64,000 nt of DNA, taken from contig WOGZ01000045.1 in the NCBI GenBank assembly GCA_009733775.1, positions 1-64,000 of the forward strand, given 5' to 3'. Both the position numbers and the translations under genes were made by a program. The stretch comes from Alectoria sarmentosa. Its lineage: Eukaryota > Ascomycota > Lecanoromycetes > Lecanorales > Parmeliaceae. The notes under the pieces are model-generated. The model was given only the letters and a program-made list of their open reading frames with translations. It had not been told where the DNA came from and made no database searches. This document shows positions 23,901 through 33,400 of the stretch, piece after piece (within the stretch, counting starts at the first letter, position 1; the number at the start of each line of letters is the position of its first letter).

Positions 23901-25311
23901 TGGGCTAATGGTGCAGATCTTTAAAGCTTACGCTCCCGAGACATAGACCATAGCTCCAAAAGACTCTCGAAAAGGATAACAAAGGGTTTAAAGAAATAAC
24001 CTACCACCAGTATTGGGTCCACTATCTCCATCGCCCGCTGATTTATGATCCTGCCCCGCGGGGAGACTCTTGATTGTATACGCATCACAGAAGCTGATGA
24101 TAGAAATTTCGTTCCCTGAAAGGTACTGCTCGATGACCACCTAGTAGTTTCCGAAGTCAGCATTGCTACTTTGGGACAGAATTTTGGCACAAGGGGTCAG
24201 AAAAGGGAAGAAAGGGCACCACTTACTTCGTTGCCAGCTCCACCAAATGTTTTTTCGATCATCATATCCTGCTTTCGAAATCAGCATTGTTACATTGGAA
24301 CAGATTATAGAAATGCAGTCCGGAAAGGGGAACAAAGACCCGGAAATCTACTTACCTTGAGTCCCTTGTGAGCTTCTTCTTTCGTCGATGGCAGCAGGAC
24401 TCCCTTCCCCGAAGCGAGACCACTTGCTTTTAGGCAGATTCGAAAATTCACCTCATCAAGGTACCTTTTGGCATTCTCATAGTCGTTGTGCGTCTGGAAC
24501 TTTGCTGTCGGGATCGAATGCTTGACCATGAAATCTTTCGAAAAGGCTTTCGAACCTTCCAGCCGGGCTGCCCGTATCGAGGGCGCAAAGCATCTGATGC
24601 CTACGGCGCGAAAGCAATCCGCGATGCCATTGCAGATTGGCACCTCTGGGCCAACGACGACTAGGTTGATGGAATTGTCCGTAGCGAACCTTACAAGCGC
24701 TGGAAAGTCGTCGGGGCTTACTTCGCTCTTTGGAACGATCTGTGTCTTCGGCTCTTTTGCAATGCCAGGGTTCCCGGGTGATGCGTAGGTTTTCTCCAGT
24801 AGGGGTGACTGCGCCAACTTCCAGGCAATTGCTAATAGCCATTGTTTTGTCAGATGACGAATACGAAGAACCAGAGCAGAGGTTTGTAACACAACCGCAA
24901 TTCAGTCGTCAAAGTCAATCAGCCCCTTGCGGACAACATGACACACCGAACAATCAGCTGGTAGATCGACTAGCAAAAGTCCATCGACAAAATGTCAAGT
25001 CGCCAGAAAAGCAGTGAGCAGCATGAGTTCCACCGCCTCCATAGGGAAATACCCAAAGTCACGCCATTGCTGCTTACCATCAAGAAACGATGAAAAAGAA
25101 TTAAGCAATGGGACCAGTCCCCGTCCATGGCGAAGTCGTCAAATCGTTGAAGCGTTCAGCGCCTGACATGACTTTGGGCACCCCTGATGCTACTGCTTCG
25201 TGGTAGACAACAAACACCAAGCCGGAAAGTGATGAGATGGACTGACTTACCATGCTCTCGACCTCCGGAACCAACGAGTAGAACGCGATAGCGCTCATTT
25301 TTCGAAGCCAT
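20950..25311 (-). CDS. ADE5,7: Bifunctional GARS-AIRS purine biosynthesis enzyme
   Basis: Twelve exons on the minus strand: 25251-25311, 24356-24831, 24227-24268, 24005-24140, 23768-23859, 23523-23622, 23274-23471, 22774-23123, 22325-22510, 21599-22043, 21285-21441 and 20950-21121. Every junction keeps phase and the total is 804 residues, matching yeast Ade5,7 (802). The N-terminal half is glycinamide ribonucleotide synthetase (VLLVGSGGREH, ARLEGSKAFSKDFM, GPNTGGMGVYSP, GDPE). The C-terminal half is aminoimidazole ribonucleotide synthetase (VVGSDGVGTKLLIA, CALVGGETAE, HITGGGLLENIP, VFNTGLGMVL). The two catalyse steps 2 and 5 of de novo purine synthesis in the cytosol. Oddities: eleven introns, several very long for a fungus (51-419 bp), some clearly similar to each other; and GETAEIRGI where AIRS enzymes normally have GETAEMPGM. 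The intact frame argues for a working gene. Confidence 0.92.
21122..21284 (-). repeat. ADE5,7 intron 11, related to intron 1
   Basis: 163-bp intron (GTACGT to TTAG). Its block at about 21213-21265 matches intron 1, 3.9 kb away. The acceptor AATTAG precedes the exon encoding VFNTGLGMVL. Confidence 0.55.
24141..24226 (-). repeat. ADE5,7 intron 3, introner-like copy
   Basis: This 86-bp intron (GTAAGT to CTAG) aligns along much of its length with the neighbouring 87-bp intron 24269-24355. Both contain CTTTYC, then TCTGTYCCAAWGTARCAATG, then the branch point TGCTGAYTTCGRAA just before the acceptor. Only a 42-bp exon separates them. Unrelated introns do not share sequence like this, so they look like copies of one element. 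Confidence 0.75.
24269..24355 (-). repeat. ADE5,7 intron 2, introner-like copy
   Basis: Partner of intron 24141-24226. It begins GTAAGTAG and ends GAAAGCAG, with AATGCTGATTTCG as the branch-point region. Aligned differences include several transitions and small indels, suggesting both were recent enough insertions to remain alignable. Confidence 0.75.
24832..25250 (-). repeat. ADE5,7 intron 1 (419 bp), shares a block with intron 11
   Basis: The plus strand at 25135-25183 reads GTCGTCAAATCGTTGAAGCG, then CATGACTTTGGGCACCC. Intron 11 (21122-21284) carries GTCAAATCGTGGAAGCG and CATGACTTTCGGCACCC in the same order. Both also contain an AACAAACACC stretch, but on opposite sides of that block. This suggests a second repeated intronic sequence within the same gene. 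Confidence 0.6.
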
Positions 25312-26286
25312 TTTGACCTAAATTTTCCCTAAATTTTCCTTTGCACAAGTGTGTACTCAAGATTGATGAGCATCGTTATCATGTCTCTAGGATTAATCGG
25401 CAAAGAAAGGTACATGCTGGCTGATTTTTTTTTATTTTTTTTGGGAGGGCTGTAGCTACGGTGTTTGATTGATACCAAACAGTTTTTTACTCAAGTGTCC
25501 AATGAAAATAATTTGCTAGGCCTTGAGCGAGATAGTCACGTGGCATGATATTAAAGGACGTTTCCATTTAATATATCTAAATAAATATATATATGTAACT
25601 ATTCGAATAAAATCGAAATATTTTTGTTTAGAAGATAATTCAAGGTTGAAAATACAAGTATCTTAACTTTGCTACTGAACCTCCCTAAACTATCCGAAGG
25701 GAAGTGCCCCGCGTGTGAAGAATTTCGCAACTCGCTTGGCAAAAGTCTTGTTACCTTTAATTCGTCCCGCAGCTGCGAGAGCCCTTCAAGACATTGATCC
25801 AACTCTAGGAGATGATGCTCGAGATTATATAGTCTCCTATCCAGCCTTTGATGCTAGAGACCCACATCTTCGCCGTACTCGTACAAGCCAAAATCACGAG
25901 TGAAACGATAATCTGAGCCCGCTCAAAATGTTCACTCTAGGCTACTATTACGAAACCCTCTGGCCTCTGCTCAACGCCTCTCAAAGGGCAGAGCCTGGTC
26001 ATTATGAGCATGGGCATGCGCATGCGCATGCGCATGGATACGACATGAGCTGTCCTAATTCTATCAAATTTCGCTCTCCCTTGATGCCATCTGGAATGCA
26101 GCGATGCAGATTAACATTCCTGAGCACCACCACAACAACAAAAACATCTTAAACCGCGTATTTAAGTGATCAAACTCACCACTCTATACTATCTTCTCCA
26201 AATCACCTCGCTTGATCTCGCTTGCCTTTGCTTGCCCTCTGTTGTAACGCTGCCCTCTGTTGTAACGTCACGCGTTCCGCGCAAGA
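25312..26286. other. Divergent promoter region with simple repeats
   Basis: Lies between ADE5,7 (-) and the adhesin-like gene (+). It has T-rich tracts near 25427-25443 and an AT-rich pocket at about 25560-25670. An alternating GCATGC repeat (26014-26036) could adopt Z-DNA. A duplicated CCCTCTGTTGTAACG sits near 26238-26270. The open frame around 25715-25903 has no ATG start or recognisable content, so I do not call a gene. Confidence 0.4.
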
Positions 26287-28949
26287 ATGGGAAATCTATA
26301 TCTCAATTTCGTCGTTTGCGGCTTGCTACTATCTACTACCGCACTTGGTCAAAATGTGGTGACCGTGACGCGTGGTACTTGTTTGCCCGGCCTCGGGTCC
26401 ATGTCTTTCATCGGTGCAGCTGGCCCGGGCCCCTCCGCCCTTCCAGCAGGCCCGGGTATGATGCCCAACAGACCGTGGGTAACTTGCAATATCCATTGGT
26501 AAATGTTTCATCTAATCGGAAGCAGAGAACCGAACAGCTCCGGATCAGCCCCGAGTACTCCCTCGTCAACCCCGGCAGGCTTTCTGATCAACTACCAAGC
26601 CCCAGGTGCCAGCAGACTGCTTCGTCGTGACGTTGAGAAATACCCTATGCTAGACGGTCAATCGACCAGCGCTTGCGTTGATTCCCCCCTTTTCAACGTG
26701 GATCCAGCGGGGCAATTGTCAGCTGTAAATGTCGGGACTTCTATGACTTACTCCACTTCTCCGGGTACGATATCAGCACTCTTTGCTCCCTCTAGCAACG
26801 TGGGCAATGTCTCTACAACCTGGCAATTAGCCGCAGGAACACTGTCATGGAACAACAGCCTTTTCTCCAACGGCACTGCTTCGTTGTGCAGTGACCCGAC
26901 GGGTGCCATCCAGGCGTATTTCCTGGCGCCAGTACCAGCGAATTGTACGGCTATATCCTTACGGCAAGCGTCAGGTCAGCGCCTTTCCCATTCAGACAAC
27001 TAGTCGCACAAAATTAACATTATCAAGTATATACGTGCCCAGGGTATTTCCAGGCGAACCCGAACGGTCGACTTGCCTCCTTTACGTCTTCTTCGTCTAG
27101 TGTCCTCACAAGTGGTCTGTCTTCCTCAACGACCGTGGTAGTCGGTCAAAGCGTCGGACCCTCAGGCTCCCAGTCTTTCTCGACAAGCGGGGTGACTAGC
27201 CAGAATATCTCCTCGTCCGACAAAAAGTCTTCCTCGACTGTGTTTTCCTCAACAGGCGTGACAACCATTCAGAGTATCGGCCCCTCGAGCTCCGAGTCTT
27301 CCTCAACAAGCGTGATAACTGGCCAGAGTACCAGCCTCTCAAGCTTCAATTCTTCGTCCCAATCGATTGCTTCGTCTTCCAACGGAACTTCAATTGTCGG
27401 TAATGGAAGCTCGATCCCAACAGTTCCCGCCAGTTCCGCAAGCTCCTTGGCGAGTCCACTTATTTCGAGTTCTTCTACTTCTGATACAACAATGGTCACT
27501 TCCTCTTTACCGGGTATTTCGAGTTCAATAAGCGCGCCGTCTGATATCAGTGCGCCCTCGACAATCGGCTCTTTATCTAGCAATGCCGTATCCTTGGTAG
27601 TAGCATCGTCCTCGCGTAGCAGCTCGTCGTCGTCATCTTCATCTACAGTCCCTACCAGCTTGGCAACTAGCATTTCCTCATCAATTTCATTATTGGTTCA
27701 GGTCACTACCACGACATCTTCATCTACAGTCCCTACCAGCTCGGTAACTAGCATTTCCTCATCGATTTCATCGTTGGTTCAGGTCACTATCACGACATCT
27801 TCATCTACAGTCCCTACCAGCTCGGTAATTAGCATTCCATCATCAATTCCATCCTTGGTTCAGGTCACTACCACGACATCTTCATCTACAGTCCCTACCA
27901 GCTCGGTAACTAGCATTTCCTCATCGATTTCATCGTTGGTTCAGGTCACTATCACGACATCTTCATCTACAGTCCCTACCAGCTCGGTAATTAGCATTCC
28001 ATCATCAATTCCATCCTTGGTTCAGGTCACTACCACGACATCTTCATCTACAGTCCCTACCAGCTCGGTAACTAGCATTTCCTCATCGATTTCATCGTTG
28101 GTTCAGGTCACTATCACGACTACCGTTAGCTCTGGGTCATCACTGTTCACAACATTCTTGGACTCCGCGAGCCAGACAGTGGTCGAGGAAATCGTGCAGC
28201 CAACCCCTTTTACAACTACCATTTACTCAGGGTCAAGTTCCTATACCAGTAGTACAATACTCCCTGACGGACAGGAAGAGGTCGAAATCATTGAACCAGA
28301 GACCACAACCACAACCTCGTACGTAGCTACAACTACGATCTATACAACCACCACTACTGGCGCCAGCGGCCAGGTCACAGTCCTAGTGGTTCAGCCAACC
28401 CCCGGTATGCAATACTTTGGGTTTGAAGACCCAGGAGACGCTGGGAGTGCCCAACAGCCGGACGCATCGAGATTCAACAACGACGCTGCGAATATCAATA
28501 TCCAAGGGGTGTTCCCAGACAACATCAACTTTCAAACCCAGGAAGTCACTGGTCTGTATCAATTTCCAGGCCAAAATTCCTCAACGAATGCGTCAAACTA
28601 CGCTGTTGTGTTCGAAGGATACTTCTATGGACCGGAAGGAACGTACAGCGTTACTGTGAGTACTGCGACCGATGATTATGGCTTTCTCTGGACGGATTCC
28701 AACGCCTATTCCGGCTGGACGAACAGTGACGCCGAGGTCACGGAGAGCATTGGAGGGGATTATACACAAAATCACACATTTACCATCGCTTCGGGCGACT
28801 TCGTGCCCATGACGATATTGTGGGTAAATGTATACCAAACGGGTGACCTAGTATTCGTCATTTACCCACCCGGAGGAGGGAATACCACGGACACGACGGG
28901 ATACTTCGTTCAACCGTACGCCGGCGACAATTTCGTATATCACGCATGA
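26287..28949 (+). CDS. Secreted Ser/Thr-rich adhesin-like protein with GLEYA/PA14-type C-terminus
   Basis: Proposed exons 26287-26498, 26538-26974 and 27043-28949 encode 851 residues. Residues 1-21 form a signal peptide (MGNLYLNFVVCGLLLSTTALG). Exon 2 carries a domain common in fungal extracellular proteins (DUF7908-like: SSNVGNVSTTWQLAAGTLSW, then CSDPTGAIQAYF). A long Ser/Thr-rich stalk follows with six 27-residue repeats, then a C-terminal domain. That domain reads GYFYGPEGTYSVTVSTATDD, WTDSNAYSGWTN and FVPMTILWVN, matching GLEYA/PA14 lectin-like domains of adhesins. No C-terminal GPI hydrophobic tail is visible. It probably sits outside the cell as a heavily O-glycosylated wall or matrix protein. 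Exon 2-3 splicing is convincing (68-bp intron); the 39-bp first intron is unusually short and the exon 1-2 join is less certain. Confidence 0.75.
27640..28125 (+). repeat. Six 81-bp tandem repeats in the adhesin stalk
   Basis: CATCTACAGTCCCTACCAGC recurs at 27640, 27721, 27802, 27883, 27964 and 28045, a perfect 81-bp period encoding 27 residues (TTSSSTVPTSSV, then SISSS/SIPSS, then LVQVT). From the second unit on, two unit types alternate, giving a 162-bp higher-order period with nearly identical copies. This implies recent expansion by unequal recombination or slippage. Confidence 0.93.
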
Positions 28950-30638
28950 CAAGGCATTATCGAGGATTCATCGTGTGGACTCATTTTCGCAAGGTTTGGA
29001 TTTCGGGGGCAAGAAAGAATTTTGCGTTTAGTGATCTATCCCTTCGTGTGGCCTTTTGGCAACATAGACTAGAAATGAAATCTTTAATTCCATGCTACCG
29101 GGTACTTGTTGTTACGAGCGTACTCTTCACATGGTTCGCTTGGCATGGCATTCCTTTTGTCAAATAACATTCCTTTTGCCAATCTGTTGCGAGGAATGGT
29201 AATTGCCTCGCTTTGTTGCCAAGTGGGCCTGTGCTTACGAATCAGAGCGGTGGCATGTGTTCGGATGTCTAGATCATTCCATGCGTATTCTGTTTGCTAT
29301 ACAGGTTTGGAATGTCCGGTCTCATACCCATGGTGGACCCCCAGATAGATCCTATATGCTTCCTATCCTTCATCCACCGCACCTGTTGAGAGCAAGGGCC
29401 CGACTTCCAGGCACCCTCGTGAATTTACATTCAAACAGGAGCATACCCGCCTGGATGCTATATTCTCATGGTCTTCTTGTTCTCCATCGTAGTCAAGACA
29501 GTCATTCGTATTCATGAGCCCTTTTCCAGTGTAGTTAGTGTTGGAAATTGAATTTCATTAAACTAGGCCTAGGGCTAGGGCTAATGTGACTTGGATTACA
29601 TGCCCGCCATAGTGCAGAGATTTTTCCTTTGATCCCAGGTGTCACGCGGGTGCCAGAAGTCGTCGCACACCCTAATTCCACGAGAGCCAGATAACTTCTT
29701 AACAAACAATCTGACGCAGAAGTTTTGGGTGTAAAAGTTGTAGATACTACTTAATTGCACATATTTCGTCGCCAGAAAAAATAGTTTGAAGCAGTGTTGA
29801 CTGACTTACGCCAGTTTACAGGAAACTGGGATTTCTTGGCGTGTGCGACGACTTCTGGCACCCGCGTGGGTGTTTCCCCTCGTTCCAAGAAAAAAAATCT
29901 CAAACTCCCTCGCAACTCAACTCAACTCAAATCCACGCAAATTGCCGAGTGAGCAAACTATTACACCATATGCTAAAACCGGAAAAAAAAAAAGAAAAAA
30001 AAAAACAGTTGGGGCTGAAAGTGGGGTGTTCGGCCTGTTGCTTTGGCCCTTCTCCGACTTGGAATGAGATGGCACGACATACAGTAGCTAGCTACTATGC
30101 CATGTGGTGGTCACTGCGATCATCCATCCGGTGTGACTCGAGTGCTCTTCCATCGCATCAAAGACCAAAGAATAAAGCAATCCAAAGTAGGCGATACCTG
30201 TCTAGGTTGGTTGTCGAGGCAGACGACTCCCCACAGACTCAGGTGCCAGGGATGGCTGCTGCACCGAGCCCGACCTTTTCTGTAGCAGTAAGTAGTAGTA
30301 GTTGGTGGGTTCAGCCCCTTACGTAGGTAGGGTGTCAGGCAGATTGCTAGTCTTGACATGTTTTCCAGTCCAAGAACCATTCTTCCCTTTGAGATCTCTC
30401 CGAGTCGGGAGGTTTCGGTGTCAAGTATGGACTGAGTGAGAGAGACCAGTGGTTTTGAAAGAAAAAAGGACAATCGGATTCGATACTATCTAAGCACGGT
30501 CTAATCCGAACAATCCTGCACAAAGAATCAATGACCAAGGACTTGATCGCTCGGCATCAATGACCAAAAACCTAATCTCCCAGCCATCAAGAATTCCCTC
30601 CTTGGTGCCCATGTCCCTTCCTCCACCCCAGCAATCCA
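28950..30638. other. Intergenic region with miniature element
   Basis: No gene is supported in this 1.7 kb. It holds the inverted-repeat element 29643-29868, an A-rich run at 29978-30006 and the 3' end of the downstream minus-strand gene. It lies between the adhesin 3' end and that gene's 3' end. Confidence 0.5.
29643..29868. mobile_element. Miniature inverted-repeat element (226 bp)
   Basis: The outer 28 bases, 29643-29670 and 29841-29868, are perfect reverse complements (start CACGCGGGTGCC). GGTGT occurs directly outside both ends (29638-29642 and 29869-29873), a possible 5-bp target duplication. The interior is AT-rich and non-coding, so it is non-autonomous. Superfamily is undetermined. 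Confidence 0.75.
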
Positions 30639-31932
30639 TCAGATACCTTCATAGTCAGGGCCCAACAGTTCGAAAGTACAATAATTAGGCGGCTCCGCGG
30701 TCAATTCTGGCATCCCTCCGATTGGTCTGGCATCATGCTTGACACCTTGCTTTCCATTTGCTCGTGCGCCACGGAAAGAAGGGCTCCTCCAAGCCACCGC
30801 TTCGTACTGTCTCGTGCTGAGCTCCTCATCCAAACCTCCATCTTCCTCCTGAGTTCTGCGGACTTTCTGCTTCAGCTTGGCTGCAGCTCTGTTAGTATAC
30901 ACTTTCGAAACCCGTGGCTTCGGCCTGGCTTCGGAGCTGGTGGTCAACAAATCATTCGAAAGGCGTGGCCAGGTAGCATTTCCATCCTCTTCGTCGACTT
31001 TGCGACTTGCGTACTTGCGTTTTATCGTCCAGGAGAAGCCGACCACGGAAAAGAGGACGAAAAAAGCAATTACAAGCCACCAATCGTTTAGTCCGCAAGC
31101 GATGCGTTCGTCGAAGCCGGTGGAAGCGTCGCAGATGGCAGCGTCGCGTATTGCCAAGGCTGGCGAATCGGAAACATTCCGGGAATGGAGCTGGCGGCTG
31201 GCGAGGTCAAGTGTGGAGTTGGTGGAATGGTTTGCGACGAAGGGACAGACGGCCAAAGTGTCGTTGTTGACGTCGGCGTTGGCGGCGTAGGGCTGGCATT
31301 GAGGTGGAACACCGCTGTTGGGGACGAGCATGTGACGGTGGTTTAGTTTGGCGGCCTTGGATGCGGCTTCGGTGGTCATCGGAGGGGCAGGCTTGACGCC
31401 GGCAGGAGTAGCAGCTGCGGCGCCCTCGATAACAGGGCCAATGCCAAAACCCATAGGAGGGTCTGATGGTGGCAAGTGGCCGTGATGTTGTTTCAGAAAC
31501 TCGAGAGTGGCACTGATGGATGTATTGGCTAATGGAGAGAGGTTAGCTGCTGCTACTGCCGCTGAAGCATGTGGCCCACAAAGGAGACAAGTACGTACCT
31601 GTGATGACGTAACGCGTGGATGAAGGCTGAGTGCTCCGGGGGTGGACAAAGCCTGGCTTGGTGGTGTTTGAGGTGAGGTTGGCAGAGGAAGTCTGGTTGA
31701 GAATCGGGACCGGCGTCAGGCTGGCTGAAGGTGCAGGTGGGAAGACGGGATGATGGCGACCATAAGAATCAGCATTCGCGGCAATCCCTTGGCCGTCGAC
31801 AGCGGCCTTTTGGGCATCCATAAGATTGCGAACAGAGGAAGCGAGGCGAATGGCTGCCAGATAGGCATCGACATCCTCTTTGGGGGATGGATAGAGCCTT
31901 CTCACGGGACGGCTTTGCGTTGTTGGAGCCAT
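30639..31932 (-). CDS. Predicted single-pass membrane protein of unknown function
   Basis: Exons 31599-31932 and 30639-31528 encode 407 residues. The 70-bp intron runs GTACGT to TTAG in phase. I do not recognise a family. There is no N-terminal signal peptide (MAPTTQSRPVRRLYPSP). The first 250 residues are rich in Pro, Ala, Asn and Thr, with several N-glycosylation-type sites and a few cysteines. One strong transmembrane helix follows (WWLVIAFFVLFSVVGFSWTI, about residues 250-270), then a basic stop-transfer segment IKRKYASRK and a charged C-terminal tail. The layout suggests a type III-like protein with a glycosylated outer domain and a cytoplasmic tail. The start is chosen as the first ATG of the open frame. 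Upstream sequence stays open without an obvious ATG. Confidence 0.65.
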
Positions 31933-32641
31933 GATGGCTGTGATGTCGTGGTATGTCTTGGTATTGAAGATAGTTGAGAGCGGCGTTGGATGTGATATTT
32001 TTGTGCTTTTTGGTATAGTTGGTGGAGTGGAAAGTGGAGAGTGTCCTTCGAGGTTCCAGGGGTTTAAGTACTTTCGGCTTGAGAAAATGAGTAATATCCT
32101 AAATCTCTCAAAAAGGTGCAATTCTTTCAACTTCTTTCCGAATGGCTTGGCTTCTTGGCCTAGTCGGGATTTTGAGAAAGATCAATCCTCTTGGCTTTGG
32201 TCATGCAGGAGTCTGCCATGAGTCAAAGGATAATGATACCATGATAATGCCATTCTTGAAGGATGCCCAAGGAATGATATGAAAGTATGACTCTGTAGAC
32301 GATGTCTGACTTCTCTGAACAATATAGTTTGGGTCATGATGAGCTGAACACGCATTTGCATTTCATCACAGGTAGTGAGAGATGAGCCAGTGCTCTAACA
32401 TCACAGGGCACGGTCTCGTCAAACACTTTCTACAAGGTAATCGAAACTTGTCACAACTCTGTCTTCGATATCAATCCTATCAACTTTGACACCTGCTCAG
32501 GCACACCCACACTTACAATCTTCGTCGTGATAGTCATTGTGATGGTTGTCATCTTCATCGTCAACTGTTTCCTCACAAGCAAACATCAAACGGAGGACAA
32601 ACATAAGCTCACACCATCTGAAAGAGGCCGAGAGTCAAAGC
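31933..32641. other. Divergent intergenic region with an ORF encoding a membrane helix
   Basis: From 32386 to 32661 (+) one frame is open and encodes a strong hydrophobic helix (TIFVVIVIVMVVIFIVNCF) followed by a charged tail, but has no upstream ATG. It may be an exon of an unrecognised gene, or chance. The frame of the next gene overlaps its end. Confidence 0.3.
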
Positions 32642-33400
32642 ATGGAGGCGACAATATCTGAGACACTTGATGGGATAACAAACACTTCGAAGGGTAATCT
32701 TAATGGCGGTCTCAAAACTGTGGTGAACCCTGAAAATACGTCTACCAATAGTGTTGAGTCGGGTTTGTATCACTTACACAACAAGACCAAAGTAATTCAC
32801 GCTCCAATCTCATCTCTGAACGCGTCTTCGAACAACACCAGTAGTGCGGACTCAAATTTGGCGAACAGCAGCATCTATTCAAGGGATTCCAAATCAGCCC
32901 AAATCTTGCAGTCCTCACGATCAGGCATACCGGAGAAACACTCAGCCAGACATCAGAATACCTCTATACCAAAAGGATATTCCGCCAGAATGCTCCACGG
33001 CATCTCTGATTACGGGACCTCTGACGATGAATCACCAAGCCCTTCCGCATCAGTAACCTACCACGCCAAATATCGCAGCTGTGGTCCGAACCTTAGGACC
33101 CTTCATATGTTCACTGGCATGATGAGAGGAAAGACTCCAATTTATATGCCTGTGTACAAAAGGAACAATGCTGGCAAAATGTTGAAGCTGGTGAAGAGCT
33201 GGAGCGGGCGTTGGGAATATGTGGAATTGAAAACGTTGACGGAAGAGGAGGAGGAGGAGGAGGACGACGAAGGATTCAAGATCTTCAAGGCTGAGGTCGT
33301 GTTGGAGAGTCCAGAGCCTAAGAAAGCAGTAGGCCGTCGTACGCTGGCAGAATTTGGGCTTCCAGAGACAAAACGGCAAGGCGGTTGGGGCTGGCTTTGA
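32642..33400 (+). CDS. Hypothetical hydrophilic protein
   Basis: An open frame of 252 residues from ATG 32642. No family is recognised. The N-terminal two thirds are rich in Ser and Asn (SSLNASSNNTSSADSNLANS). The rest contains a more ordered-looking stretch (MFTGMMRGKTPIYMPVYKRN, then KLVKSWSGRWEYVEL), an acidic Glu/Asp run coded by GAG repeats, and the ending RRTLAEFGLPETKRQGGWGWL. The frame stays open upstream without an ATG. Codon use is not distinctive; it could be a spliced gene joined to the upstream membrane-helix frame. It is divergent from the membrane-protein gene on the other strand. Confidence 0.4.
   Translation: MEATISETLDGITNTSKGNLNGGLKTVVNPENTSTNSVESGLYHLHNKTKVIHAPISSLNASSNNTSSADSNLANSSIYSRDSKSAQILQSSRSGIPEKHSARHQNTSIPKGYSARMLHGISDYGTSDDESPSPSASVTYHAKYRSCGPNLRTLHMFTGMMRGKTPIYMPVYKRNNAGKMLKLVKSWSGRWEYVELKTLTEEEEEEEDDEGFKIFKAEVVLESPEPKKAVGRRTLAEFGLPETKRQGGWGWL

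Noticed and set aside
24477..24892. Loss of the glycine-rich loop in GARS, suggesting a pseudogene
   Set aside because: The loop is encoded by a separate first exon (25251-25311, VLLVGSGGREH) that joins in phase to the AIAWKLAQSP exon after a 419-bp intron.
25715..25903. 62-codon open frame upstream of the adhesin
   Set aside because: Starts at GTG, not ATG, and shows no motif; fungal nuclear genes rarely use such starts.
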